Positions 1-9,225 of a DNA stretch of 64,000 nt are shown here, piece by piece. A model generated the notes under the pieces. The model worked only from the letters and a program-made list of their open reading frames with translations. It was not told where the DNA came from and searched no databases. The stretch comes from Blautia coccoides (GTDB lineage: Bacteria; Bacillota; Clostridia; Lachnospirales; Lachnospiraceae). The stretch is taken from the NCBI RefSeq assembly GCF_034355335.1, contig NZ_CP136422.1:5244501-5308500 (forward strand), written 5' to 3'. The first letter of the stretch is position 1; each line of letters starts with the position of its first letter. The position numbers and the translations under genes were made by a program.

Positions 1-333
1 GTCCTTTCTCTGCAGTGCATAGCCTGTCATGGCAATGACGAACAGCCCTACAAGGGTTCCGCAAACCGTAAGAAGAATGGTAACCGCATAGGAACCAAGT
101 ATCATTTTAGGAAAACGGAACACCCAGGTATATGCATCCAGTGTGAATCCTTTCGGAAGCAGGCCGAATCCTTCCTTCATAATGACACTTTCCGTACTAA
201 AGGAAGCCGATATAATGAGGATAAACGGCAGCAGACATATCAGCGCAAAGGCTGTGATCACCAGGTAAGAAATTATTTTTACAACCCAGGTACTGGCGTC
301 CTTTTTTATCTTTGTATTATTTTGATTCTGCAC
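1..333 (-). CDS. Carbohydrate ABC transporter permease (LplC/YtcP type), C-terminus cut by window edge
   Basis: This is the second inner-membrane subunit of a CUT1-type sugar importer; only the first 111 codons are in the window. The protein starts at GTG (MQNQNNTK after conversion), 7 bases after AGGAGGTGAG, and soon enters a membrane segment (SYLVITAFALICCLPFILII). A second hydrophobic segment begins near residue 80. A conserved ESVIMKEGFG stretch resembles LplC-type permeases. It follows the LplB-type permease gene by 12 bases, so the two are co-transcribed. The family assignment is firm; the transported sugar cannot be told from the sequence. Confidence 0.85.
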   Translation of the reverse strand, partial: MQNQNNTKIKKDASTWVVKIISYLVITAFALICLLPFILIISASFSTESVIMKEGFGLLPKGFTLDAYTWVFRFPKMILGSYAVTILLTVCGTLVGLFVIAMTGYALQRKD

Positions 334-345
334 TTTACTCACCTC

Positions 346-1308
346 CTAGAATAATGCGTAATCCGGATCGATCCGTTTTACCAGCCAGTTGCTGAACATA
401 ACAAGGGCAAATCCAAAGATGGACTGATACAGCCCCACCGCAGATGATGTGGAAAAGTTATTCTGCGTAGTCATAGTCCTGTAAACAAAGGTCTCGATAA
501 TGTCGGTTGTCTGGAAGAGCTGGGAGTTATTGCCCACCATATTCCAGAAGAGGCCGAAGTTACCCTTCATGATACCGCCCAGAGCAAAGAGCAGAAGAAT
601 AATGAATGTCGGTTTCAGACTCGGAAGTATTATGTAACGGATCCTCTGCCAGCTCGTAGCCCCGTCCACTTCTGCTGCCTCCATCATACCGGAGTCAATG
701 CCGCATATTGCCGCAAAGTAAACAACAGAACCGTAGCCTGTCTGCTGCCACATCTGACAGAAGATAATGATAAAGGGCCATATCCCCGCCATACTGTAAA
801 TCTTTAAAGGATCTCCGCCGGTTTCGCGCAGCAGTGTGTTCAGAGCACCTGTGTCATAATTCAGGATATTAAACGCTATGGCTCCAATCAGCACCACGGA
901 AATGAAGTACGGCAGGAACATGATCGTCTGGGATACTTTTTTAAAGTATTTGTTGCGTACCTCATTCAGCATAACAGCAAGGGTGATCTGCACCACATTG
1001 CCCAAAACGATAAAGACTACATTATAAAGCAGTGTGTTTCTGGTCAGTTTCCACAGTTCACCGGATTGGATCAGAAACTCAAAGTTTTTCAGCCCCACAA
1101 AAGGACTGCCAAATATTCCGTCCCGGAAATTATAGTTTGTAAATGCTATGTACACACCCGGCAAAGGGCAGTAATTAAAGACTATAAAAAATACCACAGC
1201 AGGAAGGCACATCAGCAGCAATGTCCGGTTATCCTTCACCTTTTTCAGAAATGGCTTTTTTGTACCAGCCATGACTGCTGTTCCCGTTTTATTTTTCCTT
1301 GCTTTCAC
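346..1308 (-). CDS. Carbohydrate ABC transporter permease (LplB/YtcP partner type)
   Basis: A 320-residue polytopic membrane protein of the binding-protein-dependent permease family, about the usual length. After a basic N-terminus (KARKNKTG...KKPFLKKVKDNR) it has about six hydrophobic segments. The EAA loop that docks the ATPase is visible as EAAEVDGATSWQRIRYIILP around residues 210-230. The start is GTG at 1308, behind GGAGGAG; an ATG two bases upstream is out of frame and hits a stop. It heads the permease operon and continues into the LplC-type gene. No ATPase gene is nearby, so the importer probably shares an MsmX-like ATPase encoded elsewhere, which is common in this family. Confidence 0.92.
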   Translation of the reverse strand: MKARKNKTGTAVMAGTKKPFLKKVKDNRTLLLMCLPAVVFFIVFNYCPLPGVYIAFTNYNFRDGIFGSPFVGLKNFEFLIQSGELWKLTRNTLLYNVVFIVLGNVVQITLAVMLNEVRNKYFKKVSQTIMFLPYFISVVLIGAIAFNILNYDTGALNTLLRETGGDPLKIYSMAGIWPFIIIFCQMWQQTGYGSVVYFAAICGIDSGMMEAAEVDGATSWQRIRYIILPSLKPTFIILLLFALGGIMKGNFGLFWNMVGNNSQLFQTTDIIETFVYRTMTTQNNFSTSSAVGLYQSIFGFALVMFSNWLVKRIDPDYALF

Positions 1309-1327
1309 ATCATTCTCCTCCTCTTTT

Positions 1328-1343
1328 TTGAAATCGGTTTCAA
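1328..1343. promoter_or_regulatory. LacI-type operator 1
   Basis: TTGAAATCGGTTTCAA is a near-palindrome with TTGAAA/TTTCAA arms and a central CG, the general form bound by LacI-family repressors. It lies directly upstream of the ribosome binding site of the LplB-type permease. The LacI-type gene next door is the natural candidate regulator (inference). Confidence 0.7.
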
Positions 1344-1538
1344 CAAATCTCTGTGTATACTGGCTTTTCTAGGTTGAACGCACGTGTAATTCCTCCTGTT
1401 CTTGTGGTCTTTTATTACAACTGCTCTTTATACGCAGATGTTTTCTTATGATTTTATATAAATTAACGTAACTGTTTTATATCCTCACAGTTATTGATTA
1501 AAAACTTCGCAGAATTCGGCTCTCCTCCTGCTCCTATT

Positions 1539-1554
1539 TTGAAACCCGTTTCAA
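1539..1554. promoter_or_regulatory. LacI-type operator 2
   Basis: TTGAAACCCGTTTCAA has perfect 7-base arms and the same TTGAAA-N4-TTTCAA form as operator 1, 211 bases away. It lies between the LacI-type gene and the permease operon. Two operators this far apart could allow looping over the permease promoter. The rest of the 308-base intergenic stretch (1309-1616) is AT-rich leader, with TATAAA-like boxes on the minus strand around 1460-1485, but I cannot assign one promoter with confidence. Confidence 0.7.
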
Positions 1555-1616
1555 CACAAATAGAATGAAACATTCTGATTTAGAGATTTCCTTCTGCTGT
1601 TGGTGTTTCTGATATC

Positions 1617-2648
1617 CTATATCTTTGCTGTAGACTCTCTAACCACCAGGCTGGGGGGTATGAGCTGCATTTTCGGCGGATTTTTCCCCTCAATTGCCAG
1701 AATAGCGGTCTCCACCAGAGCGCCTGCAAATTTGTCGTAATTGTATCCCACACTTGTCAGGCACGGGGTCTCAGACTCAGCAATGAACGTATCATCAAAG
1801 CTTAAAATAGAGATATCATCCGGTATTCCAAGTCCGTGGCGGCGGATAGACTGCATGATCCCCATTGCCATAAAATCATTGATCGCGATCACTGCGGTCG
1901 GAAGCGGCTGTCCGCTGTCGAAAATCCTGTCCATCACCTGAAGTCCGCACTCAATAGAATACTCCGGGGTCTCCACAATGTCATCGGCAGAGAACTCGAT
2001 TCCATGTTTTCTGAGGCAGCTTCTGTAAGTAACCCGCTTTGTATAGGTGGAATTCACATCTCTTCGGCCTCCGATCAGGGCAATTTTCGTATGGCCGTAT
2101 GCGATCAGATGCTCCACTGCGGTTTCTGCAGCCTTTTTCTGATCTATATTAACCTGATAGCAGTCACTGCCGTCCAGTTTGCCTGTGATCACCACGGGGA
2201 TCGTATCTGTGATCTGGTTGATCTTCTCCACATACTCCTCGTCTGATACCATCTCGTCCACTTTGCCGCCGATCATGATCAGGGCATCCACCCGCATCTC
2301 GATCATCTTCTGCAGGTTCTGCTCCTGAAGCTCCATATCATTCAGATAATTGCTGAGCATCAGGCTGTACCCTCTCTCATTGGCAGCCCTCTCACAGGCC
2401 ACAGCAAGTGTTGCATAAAAAGGATTTCTGATATCCGGGATCAGGAACCCCACAAGCTTCGTTTGGGTGCTGCTCAGACTGCGCGCCATGGCATTCGGCC
2501 GGAAATCATACTTCTTGATAAGGGCTTCCACCTTTATACGTTTCTCTGTACTGACATTGGCATTGCCGGTCAATACTCTGGAAACGGTAGCCGGGGATAC
2601 CCCTGCTTCCTTTGCGATATGATAAATACTTACTCTTTCTCTTCCCAT
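1617..2648 (-). CDS. LacI-family transcriptional regulator
   Basis: A 343-residue repressor of normal family length. Residues 5-30 form the LacI helix-turn-helix (YHIAKEAGVSPATVSRVLTG), followed by the hinge region (RPNAMARSLSS). A periplasmic-binding-protein-like effector domain then runs to the C-terminus, with FLIPDIRNPFYATL, the IALIGGRR strand and a SILSFDDT segment. The ATG at 2648 follows AGGTGAGACG. It lies between the kinase/regulator genes and the permease operon, all on the same strand. It probably binds the two TTGAAA-N4-TTTCAA sites downstream of its own stop and so controls the permeases. The effector is unknown. Confidence 0.93.
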   Translation of the reverse strand: MGRERVSIYHIAKEAGVSPATVSRVLTGNANVSTEKRIKVEALIKKYDFRPNAMARSLSSTQTKLVGFLIPDIRNPFYATLAVACERAANERGYSLMLSNYLNDMELQEQNLQKMIEMRVDALIMIGGKVDEMVSDEEYVEKINQITDTIPVVITGKLDGSDCYQVNIDQKKAAETAVEHLIAYGHTKIALIGGRRDVNSTYTKRVTYRSCLRKHGIEFSADDIVETPEYSIECGLQVMDRIFDSGQPLPTAVIAINDFMAMGIMQSIRRHGLGIPDDISILSFDDTFIAESETPCLTSVGYNYDKFAGALVETAILAIEGKNPPKMQLIPPSLVVRESTAKI

Positions 2649-2673
2649 CGTCTCACCTGTCTCACATTATAGT

Positions 2674-2690
2674 GCAGCATTTACTGCTGC
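2674..2690 (-). promoter_or_regulatory. Small hairpin in the leader of the LacI-type gene
   Basis: GCAGCA-TTTAC-TGCTGC is a perfect 6-bp stem immediately upstream of the ribosome binding site. It shares its TTTAC loop and general layout with the dispersed hairpin at 2905-2929. It may be an operator or an RNA structure; function unknown. Confidence 0.3.
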
Positions 2691-2904
2691 ATAAATACCA
2701 AAATAATCGTTAAGGCATATAATAATCCCAGTATATTATATGAAACCGCTTTCCACAAGACAATTTTTTCAGATTCCGATATGTCATATTCACCAATCGA
2801 TTTATCTATATTATAAAGCCGGAATCGCAAAATGCACATGTAATTATTTTTCTATTTTGGTACTATTTTTAATTTTTAGTAAAATTTTTCTCATAAATTC
2901 GGCC

Positions 2905-2929
2905 GGTCTGCGCATTTACTGCGCTGACC
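2905..2929 (-). repeat. Dispersed 25-bp hairpin repeat, copy 1
   Basis: An imperfect palindrome with arms GGTC(A/T)GCGCA around a 5-base loop, starting 8 bases after the stop of the response-regulator gene. A copy differing at one base is found on the opposite strand at 16248-16272. It may help terminate the upstream operon, but no T-run follows directly. Confidence 0.55.
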
Positions 2930-2936
2930 GTATGAA

Positions 2937-3671
2937 CTACAGGTTTTTCCTGTATTTACTGGGAGAGATTCCCGTATTTTTCTTGAAGACTTTTATAAAA
3001 TAAAAATAATCATTATACCCCGTCAGCTCCGCGATGGATTCCACGGAAAGACTTTCGTCTGCCAACAGTTCCTTTGCCTTTTGTATTCTTTTCGATGTAA
3101 TATATTCCGAGAAAGAAAGTCCCAGCTCTGCCTTTAACTGGCTGCTCAGATACCCCGTACTGATCCCATGGGCTTCAGCCAGGCCGGAAAGAGTGATATT
3201 TTCCGTGTACCTCTCCTGTATCTCCCTGATTATCCTCTTCATCATAGAGGAATTCATAGGCTCCTTTGCAGGGGCTTCCTCTTCTTCCCCCCGCTCTGTC
3301 CGAAATGCCCCAAGCAGCCGTTCCAGGACCTGATTGAGCTTTTCCTGCTCCACAGGTTTCAGCAGATAGTCAAAGGTCCCCATTCTGATGGCAGACTGCG
3401 CATACTCAAATTCCGCGTACCCGCTGATGAAAATCACCTTCATGTCTATCCCCTTCTCTCTCAGCTTCTCCAAAAGCTGCAGGCCATTCAGTCCGGGCAT
3501 ACGGATATCAGAGATCAAAATATCCGGCTTTTTCTCCAAGATCTCTTCCATGGCAGCCACCCCATTGTTCGCCTCACCGATCACCTGAAACGGCAGCCCT
3601 GACTTTTCTATCTGCTTTTTGAGTCCGATCACTATCCATGTTTCATCATCTGCCAGATAAATTCTGTACAT
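2937..3671 (-). CDS. Response regulator, receiver plus AraC-type DNA-binding domain (short YesN type)
   Basis: A 244-residue two-component response regulator. Residues 1-120 are a receiver domain with acidic pocket D8/D9, phosphorylation site D55 (ISDIRMPG) and K105 (LLKPVEQ). Residues 145-244 carry an AraC-type double helix-turn-helix (LSGLAEAHGISTGYLSSQL and ending in YFIKVFKKNTGISPSKYRK). YesN relatives are often about 500 residues with a long central region; here the two domains are joined by a short acidic linker (EEEEAPAKE). It overlaps the 3' end of the YesM-type kinase gene by 26 bases, so the pair is translationally linked. It is expected to activate the neighbouring sugar transport genes. 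Confidence 0.92.
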   Translation of the reverse strand: MYRIYLADDETWIVIGLKKQIEKSGLPFQVIGEANNGVAAMEEILEKKPDILISDIRMPGLNGLQLLEKLREKGIDMKVIFISGYAEFEYAQSAIRMGTFDYLLKPVEQEKLNQVLERLLGAFRTERGEEEEAPAKEPMNSSMMKRIIREIQERYTENITLSGLAEAHGISTGYLSSQLKAELGLSFSEYITSKRIQKAKELLADESLSVESIAELTGYNDYFYFIKVFKKNTGISPSKYRKNL

Positions 3672-5379
3672 TTTTCCTGCCCCTTTCCTCTACCTCATCC
3701 GGTATGATAATTGTGATTCTCGTTCCTTTTCCCTGTTTGCTCTCTATCCGAAACACCACGTCTTCCCCATAAAATAATTTCAGTCTCTGATAGATGTTGG
3801 CCACTCCGATGCCTTTTTGTCCCGTGGGCCTGCTGTCCAGGTTGTCCCGCATCCACACCAGCTTTGCCGGTTCGATCCCGCAGCCGTTGTCCTCCACCAC
3901 AAATATCATGTGATTCTCATTCTGCATTTCTATGGAGACATTTACTTCCCCGTCCTCCAGTTTCTGCTCCAGACCGTGAAACACTGCATTTTCCACCAGA
4001 GGCTGCAGCATGAGCTTGATCACACGCTTTTCCCTCACCGAATCATCCATTTCAATGTTTACATCTATTTTTCCCATAAAACGGTAGTCTATGATCTTGG
4101 CGTACTCCCTGATATAGCTGACTTCCTCCTCAACACTGACAAGGTTTTCCCCTTTTACGGCAAAACGGAATACCTTTGAGAGTGCCATGGTGATCTCAGC
4201 AATATCCTCCACCTCATAGTACAGCGCCATAGAACAGATACATTCAAAGGTATTATACAGAAAATGGGGATTGATCTGGTTCTGGTATGCCAACACCTGA
4301 AGCTGCTTCTTGGCGATCTCCGCCTCATACATCTTCTTCTGGGAGTCCTGGATCTCCTGATTCATCTTCTGCTGTTTGTCCAGCATATGATTCAGACTGT
4401 GCACGACTGTGCCGATCTCATCTTCCCTCTCTATTTCCATCCTCTCACCGGGCTTATCCACGATTCCCTGGATAAAACGGTCCACCTGATGCATAGGACC
4501 TACAAACCGTTTATAACAGAACCACACCAGCAGGGCTAAAAGTGCCAGGGACACCGCATATGCCGTTGTCACGAATTTTTTGCTGCCGTCCCTGCTGGTG
4601 CTCATTTCGCTCTCCGGAATGCGGCTGACCACCTTCCAACTGTCCATGGGAACATTCCTCACCTTTACGTAATACTCATCTGAACTCCTCATCATACTGC
4701 TGTCCAGCTCCTCCAGCTCGTTATTCCCTCTGGAAGCGATGATCTGATCATTTCCGTCCAACAGATACACCTGGGTATGTTCCGTAGCCTGGGAATCCTC
4801 CAGAATTCCGGCCAGGTTGTCTGTGCGCATCATCATGACACACATGCCGATCTGAACACCGTACTGTCTGTTGTTCAGATCGTAGACCGGAAAATACACC
4901 GGATAAAAAGGCACTCCCGCCTGATTCAGATAAAACAGGTCTCCAAACTCCATATGCTTTTTCAAATTCCGGACAAAATCCGGGTTGTTTGCCGCTTTTC
5001 CCATTGCCGCGATCTGATTCAGGGATGTGTCGTACAGATAAATTCCGGCTATGTCGCTTTCCAGCAAAACCGTATTGGAAAATATCTCGGACAGGTCCTC
5101 AGAGGCCATAACTCTTGCCACAGGATCTATGGTAAAATAATCGTAGGTTGTAGGTGCATAGGCCATGGCTGTAGCCACATGATCTAAGGTGTCGTGAAAA
5201 TCCTCCATCTTGCCCTCTACCTGCAGCAATATCTTATCATTCAGATCAATGGTCCGCTCCCGCAGTATCTTGCCGGAATAGCTGTCCGTCACAGCATAGG
5301 CTGCCAGTAAAAAGAACATGATCAGGGCCGTAAACGCAATAAGCTGAAGCCACAGACTGTCTTTTAATCTCTTCCTCAT
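3646..5379 (-). CDS. Sensor histidine kinase, YesM/LytS type
   Basis: A membrane sensor kinase of 577 residues. It has a membrane segment at residues 13-28 and an extracellular sensing region of about 240 residues. A second membrane segment (AVSLALLALLVWFCY) and a HAMP linker follow, then a His_kinase domain with phospho-accepting His372 in NQINPHFLYNTFE. The ATP-binding domain shows VENAVFHG and DNGCGIEP. The start at 5379 (MRKRLKDSLW) is preferred because GAGGGG precedes it at good distance; an ATG at 5397 overlaps the binding-protein stop as ATGA but lacks such a site. It probably senses a carbohydrate or its binding protein and phosphorylates the regulator encoded next. Confidence 0.92.
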   Translation of the reverse strand: MRKRLKDSLWLQLIAFTALIMFFLLAAYAVTDSYSGKILRERTIDLNDKILLQVEGKMEDFHDTLDHVATAMAYAPTTYDYFTIDPVARVMASEDLSEIFSNTVLLESDIAGIYLYDTSLNQIAAMGKAANNPDFVRNLKKHMEFGDLFYLNQAGVPFYPVYFPVYDLNNRQYGVQIGMCVMMMRTDNLAGILEDSQATEHTQVYLLDGNDQIIASRGNNELEELDSSMMRSSDEYYVKVRNVPMDSWKVVSRIPESEMSTSRDGSKKFVTTAYAVSLALLALLVWFCYKRFVGPMHQVDRFIQGIVDKPGERMEIEREDEIGTVVHSLNHMLDKQQKMNQEIQDSQKKMYEAEIAKKQLQVLAYQNQINPHFLYNTFECICSMALYYEVEDIAEITMALSKVFRFAVKGENLVSVEEEVSYIREYAKIIDYRFMGKIDVNIEMDDSVREKRVIKLMLQPLVENAVFHGLEQKLEDGEVNVSIEMQNENHMIFVVEDNGCGIEPAKLVWMRDNLDSRPTGQKGIGVANIYQRLKLFYGEDVVFRIESKQGKGTRITIIIPDEVEERGRKNVQNLSGR

Positions 5380-5393
5380 TGCTGTCCCCTCTC

Positions 5394-7046
5394 TCATTCT
5401 CCGTTTACCTTCTCTATTCTTCCGCCATACTCCCTGCAGTTTTTCTGATATATCTCATTTTTATAGGCATCCAGTTCCTCTATGCCCATATTTTTCAGGG
5501 TCTCTGTCATCTCGCTGTACCGGGCTGCCGCCTGCTCCCTGCTTTCTGCCAGAACAATACGGGGGATCTGCTCTCTCTCATACGCCTTTATGGCTGCGTC
5601 CAGATTTCCCTCTGTGCTCTCCGGCGGAATATCTTCTGCTGTGAGGGGAAGCAGGGACTCATCATAACTCACGGTTTTCTCATGACTGCCGTAAGCAGTG
5701 AATATTTCTTTTTCTGCTGCTGTACTGCTGCCCTTTTCCGGTTCCGGCAGCACGCTCCTCTCCCAGGAAAAATTGTCAAACATCCACCAGGCTCCCTGTC
5801 CCGACTGCCCGTAATCCAGAGACGCTTTTTCCCCCTTTTCTGTCTGTACCACATATCCCCGGTCATCCAGATGATAATCACTTCCCTCATATCCAAAGCT
5901 CCAGAACAACATCCCCTCATCGCTGCTCATATAATCCAGCCACGCTGCCACTTGGGCGGGATTGCTGCAGTCCTTTGAGATAAAGGTTCCCAGCCAGCCT
6001 GTGGGGGCTCTCAGATTTTTCCCCTGTACCGGTGTCTCCCCGCCTGAGGAAAATATAGGACCTGAGGAGACCCATTTGGTGTAATCAATCCCGCTGTTTG
6101 CCACATTTCCTATAAAACAGAACACATTTCCTTTTGCCATGAGACTTTTAATCTTTGTATTTTCATAGGTGAGCTGTTCAGGATCGGTATAGCCTTTTCG
6201 TATGGCCTCATTCAGAAACAGAAGCGCATGTTCTGACTGGGGCTGCAGAAGAATATCCCGGTAATTTCCGTTTTCATCTACACGTTCAGCGCCAAAAGTA
6301 TATTCCAGGAATTTTACTGTAGGGTCAATATACCCCTTTCCATCTACCAACAGGGGGATCACTGGCTCACCGCTGACATACAGACGCATATTTTTTATCT
6401 TTTCCCAGGCTGCCAGCACCTGTTCTTCTGTCTGCACATCCTCCACGGAGAGTCCTGCCTCTGCCAGAAGCTCTCTGTTCCATATGACTGCATTGTTGTC
6501 ATTATAATTGGTCCAGTCCTGGTAAAACTGCGAACTGGGCTTCCATATCTTCCTGGAATCCTGGGAATTTATATGGGATGGATAAGCATACCATCCGCCG
6601 TCCCGCCTGATCAATTCCCTCTTAATATCCTCGGGAAAAGATTTCAGAAGATGAGACTCGGGGCAATACTGCTTCAGGAACTCTTCCAGATTCCAGACTT
6701 TTCCTGATGTGATAAGCTGGCTGATGGTGGTCTCATCCGTGAGAGAAATAATATCCGGCAGTTTGTCATTCAACAGCATCAGACTTAACTGGGCATCCGC
6801 ATTCTGGGGCGGTACCATAATATCCAGCGCCAGTCCGGTCCTTTTCGTGATATCTCCGGTGATGGTTCCCTCCTCAGTCTCCCAGGAGGGCGGTTCCCAG
6901 AAATTCACATCGCAAAACAGGGAGGCCGTCGCATATGTATTTCCTTTTCCATCTTCCGTCTCTATACTGTCCCCGCCTGCGCCGCACCCGGCAAGCTGCA
7001 GGACACCTGCCAGCATTACCATTAAAACTATCCCTCGTATCTTCAT
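5394..7046 (-). CDS. Extracellular carbohydrate-binding lipoprotein (LplA type)
   Basis: A 550-residue solute-binding protein of the family-1 type that goes with CUT1 importers. The N-terminus is a lipoprotein signal (LAGVLQLAGC, lipidated cysteine at residue 21). The mature protein has typical large-family features: a PDIISL segment near residue 110 and a late GTFISKDCSNPAQVAAWLDY segment. The ATG follows TGGAGGAAAAG. Its stop overlaps an upstream ATG of the kinase gene, so binding protein, kinase and regulator form one operon. The permeases lie beyond the LacI gene, so one uptake system is split over two units. Confidence 0.92.
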   Translation of the reverse strand: MKIRGIVLMVMLAGVLQLAGCGAGGDSIETEDGKGNTYATASLFCDVNFWEPPSWETEEGTITGDITKRTGLALDIMVPPQNADAQLSLMLLNDKLPDIISLTDETTISQLITSGKVWNLEEFLKQYCPESHLLKSFPEDIKRELIRRDGGWYAYPSHINSQDSRKIWKPSSQFYQDWTNYNDNNAVIWNRELLAEAGLSVEDVQTEEQVLAAWEKIKNMRLYVSGEPVIPLLVDGKGYIDPTVKFLEYTFGAERVDENGNYRDILLQPQSEHALLFLNEAIRKGYTDPEQLTYENTKIKSLMAKGNVFCFIGNVANSGIDYTKWVSSGPIFSSGGETPVQGKNLRAPTGWLGTFISKDCSNPAQVAAWLDYMSSDEGMLFWSFGYEGSDYHLDDRGYVVQTEKGEKASLDYGQSGQGAWWMFDNFSWERSVLPEPEKGSSTAAEKEIFTAYGSHEKTVSYDESLLPLTAEDIPPESTEGNLDAAIKAYEREQIPRIVLAESREQAAARYSEMTETLKNMGIEELDAYKNEIYQKNCREYGGRIEKVNGE

Positions 7047-7076
7047 CTTTTCCTCCAGGTGATCTCACCAAATCAT

Positions 7077-7101
7077 AACCGTTTGGACAGGCCGAACGGT
7101 T
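7077..7101 (-). promoter_or_regulatory. Inverted repeat in the leader of the binding-protein operon
   Basis: AACCGTT and AACGGTT arms flank an 11-base centre about 30 bases upstream of the start codon. It could be an operator (for example for the AraC-type regulator) or an RNA hairpin; the sequence alone does not decide. Confidence 0.4.
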
Positions 7102-7253
7102 ACATAAAATCTTCTTCTGTTATTTTATCATTACAGATACCATATTGACAATGCCTCTATCATCACTGTTTCACTTTTCACAGGTATTCATATCTCTGTA
7201 TTTTAAACTATTGAAAAGAGGATCTACCCTAAAAAGCCAAACTGTGCATTGTA

Positions 7254-7296
7254 CGCAAAAAACGCCTATATCTGTAACAAAATACAGATATAAGCG
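7254..7296 (-). terminator. Rho-independent terminator after the aminopeptidase gene
   Basis: On the minus strand a stem AACGCTTATATCTGTA / TACAGATATAGGCGTT (one mismatch or wobble) with a 6-base loop is followed by TTTTTGCG. It lies 38 bases past the aminopeptidase stop. Confidence 0.85.
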
Positions 7297-7333
7297 TTCT
7301 TGACAGCGAAACGATCCATGACCGCACAGCAGA

Positions 7334-9133
7334 TCAGATTTCAGCGGTAGCCTCTTTCAGCCACTCCCGCTCCTCCTGGCTGTCTAAAAGCGGAGCAATG
7401 GTTTCGTACACATGTCTGTGGTAAGCATTGAGCCATGCAAGCTCCTCTGCCCCCAGAAGTTCCGGCAGGATGGCTTCCCGCTCAAAGGGAACCAGCGTCA
7501 CGACCTCGAATTCCATGAACTGACCGTAGGCATTCTTCTCTCCCTTTCGGCACAGGAGCAGATTTTCACAACGGATGCCATATCTGCCTTCCAGGTAAAG
7601 ACCTGGTTCATCAGAGATCAGCACGCCCTCTTCCAGCGGGACATAGCCCCCCGGACGGATGGCACTGTTCCAGTTGATGTTCTGGGGTCCCTCGTGTACA
7701 TTCAGCAGGAATCCCACACCGTGCCCTGTGCCGTGGTTGAAATCAAGCCCTCTCTCCCACAGCGGACCTCTTGCCAGACAGTCCAGATGGGCGCCTCCCA
7801 TTCCATACATGAACTTTGCAGTGGCCAGACGGATATTTCCCTTGAGGACCAGGGTGAAATGCTCCTTTTGTTCCTGTGTCAGCTCACCGACTGCAATGGT
7901 TCTTGTGATATCTGTGGTCCCCTGCCAATACTGTCCGCCAGAATCAATGAGGAAGAATCCTTTCGGCTCCACATTCGCACATGCGTCTTCTGTGGGCGCA
8001 TAGTGGCACATGGCAGCATTTGGCCCGTAGGCACAAATGGTTCCAAAGCTCAGATCCAGGAAATCAGGATCCTGGGCGCGGAACTGGAAGCTTTTTTGGG
8101 CTGCACTGTATTCCGTGATCTCCTCTTTTCCCACATTCTGTTTCAGCCAATAGATAAACCTGCACATAGCCTTTGCGTCTTTAATATGAGCTGCGCGCAC
8201 ATTCTCTCTCTCCACTTCATTTTTCATGGCTTTCATGGGTTTCGACGGATTAATACAACTCACAGTCTTAACACCGCCGGGAATATTTTCAAACAGTGCA
8301 TAATTCACAACTGCCTCATCCAACAAAACGCTATCCTTGTCCGCAAACTTCTTCACATCTTCGTATACCTGATAGTAAGGAAGCATCGTGATCCCGGATT
8401 TCTCCAATTCGGCACGGATCTCCAAAGATACGGCCTCCTCCTGCACATAAAAGAACACGTCCTTCTCTGTGAGTATCACATAGGAGAGGATAACCGGATT
8501 GCATTCGATATCATTGCCCCGGATGTTCAAAAGCCATGCAATGTCATCCAGGCTGGACAGCAGATGGATATCCGCTCTGTTTTCTCTCATGATGCTGCGC
8601 ACATCTGCCAGTTTTTCCTCTCTGGACCTGCCCACATATTTCACATCCACAAGAAAGGCCTGTTCTCTTGACATCATGGGCCTGTCATTCCAGATTTTTC
8701 CACCCAGATCATCCTGGCACAGAAAACATCCCTGTTTCTTTTCCATCATATCTGCATAAGCCTTTCCCTGGCTGACGCTGATGGTTCTTCCGTCGCATCC
8801 CAGACAGCCGCCTTGTGGAAGATTTTCCTCCAGGAACTCATCTACTGTGGGAACACCTTCCTCCCTCATCTTCATAAGGGTCACACCGGTATCCTCCAGT
8901 TCCCTGCCTGCCTGGATAAAATACCGTCCGTCTGTCCAGAGATATGCATGGTCCCTAGTCACCACCAGAGTTCCGGCAGAACCGGTAAACCCTGACAGCC
9001 AGGCGCGCACCTTAAAATACGCTCCTACATACTCAGACTGGTGAAAATCCGCAGTGGGCACCAGATACATGTCCATGCCTGCTGCTGCCATCTCTTGCTG
9101 CAGCTTCTCAATCCTTACTCTGTTTGCATTCAT
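7334..9133 (-). CDS. Xaa-Pro aminopeptidase, M24B family
   Basis: A 599-residue cytoplasmic metallopeptidase that removes an N-terminal residue preceding proline. Two creatinase-like N-terminal domains are followed by a pita-bread catalytic domain. All five metal ligands are recognisable: Asp in FLIDSGGQY, Asp in GTTDITRTI, His in NHGTGHGVGF, Glu in ISDEPGLYLE and Glu in FMEFEVVTLV. This long form (about 600 residues) matches the eukaryote-like AMPP group also found in Clostridia. The start at 9133 (MNANRVRIEK) follows AAGGAAGCGTGGAGA; the open frame extends 22 codons further upstream without a good site. A strong terminator follows. Confidence 0.93.
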   Translation of the reverse strand: MNANRVRIEKLQQEMAAAGMDMYLVPTADFHQSEYVGAYFKVRAWLSGFTGSAGTLVVTRDHAYLWTDGRYFIQAGRELEDTGVTLMKMREEGVPTVDEFLEENLPQGGCLGCDGRTISVSQGKAYADMMEKKQGCFLCQDDLGGKIWNDRPMMSREQAFLVDVKYVGRSREEKLADVRSIMRENRADIHLLSSLDDIAWLLNIRGNDIECNPVILSYVILTEKDVFFYVQEEAVSLEIRAELEKSGITMLPYYQVYEDVKKFADKDSVLLDEAVVNYALFENIPGGVKTVSCINPSKPMKAMKNEVERENVRAAHIKDAKAMCRFIYWLKQNVGKEEITEYSAAQKSFQFRAQDPDFLDLSFGTICAYGPNAAMCHYAPTEDACANVEPKGFFLIDSGGQYWQGTTDITRTIAVGELTQEQKEHFTLVLKGNIRLATAKFMYGMGGAHLDCLARGPLWERGLDFNHGTGHGVGFLLNVHEGPQNINWNSAIRPGGYVPLEEGVLISDEPGLYLEGRYGIRCENLLLCRKGEKNAYGQFMEFEVVTLVPFEREAILPELLGAEELAWLNAYHRHVYETIAPLLDSQEEREWLKEATAEI

Positions 9134-9225
9134 TCTCCACGCTTCCTTTCTTTTTTCTGTAAACGCAGCTTTTCCTGCTATACAGTTACCTGTAAACAAC
9201 GTTTCCGTTCCTCACAGTTTGTCTC

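Noticed and set aside
5379..5978. Plus-strand frame of 199 codons over the binding-protein end
   Set aside because: Shadow of the binding-protein gene; no ribosome site and unlikely composition.
7412..8671. Long plus-strand open frame of 419 codons
   Set aside because: It lies fully opposite the Xaa-Pro aminopeptidase gene, has Cys/His-rich shadow composition and no family features.
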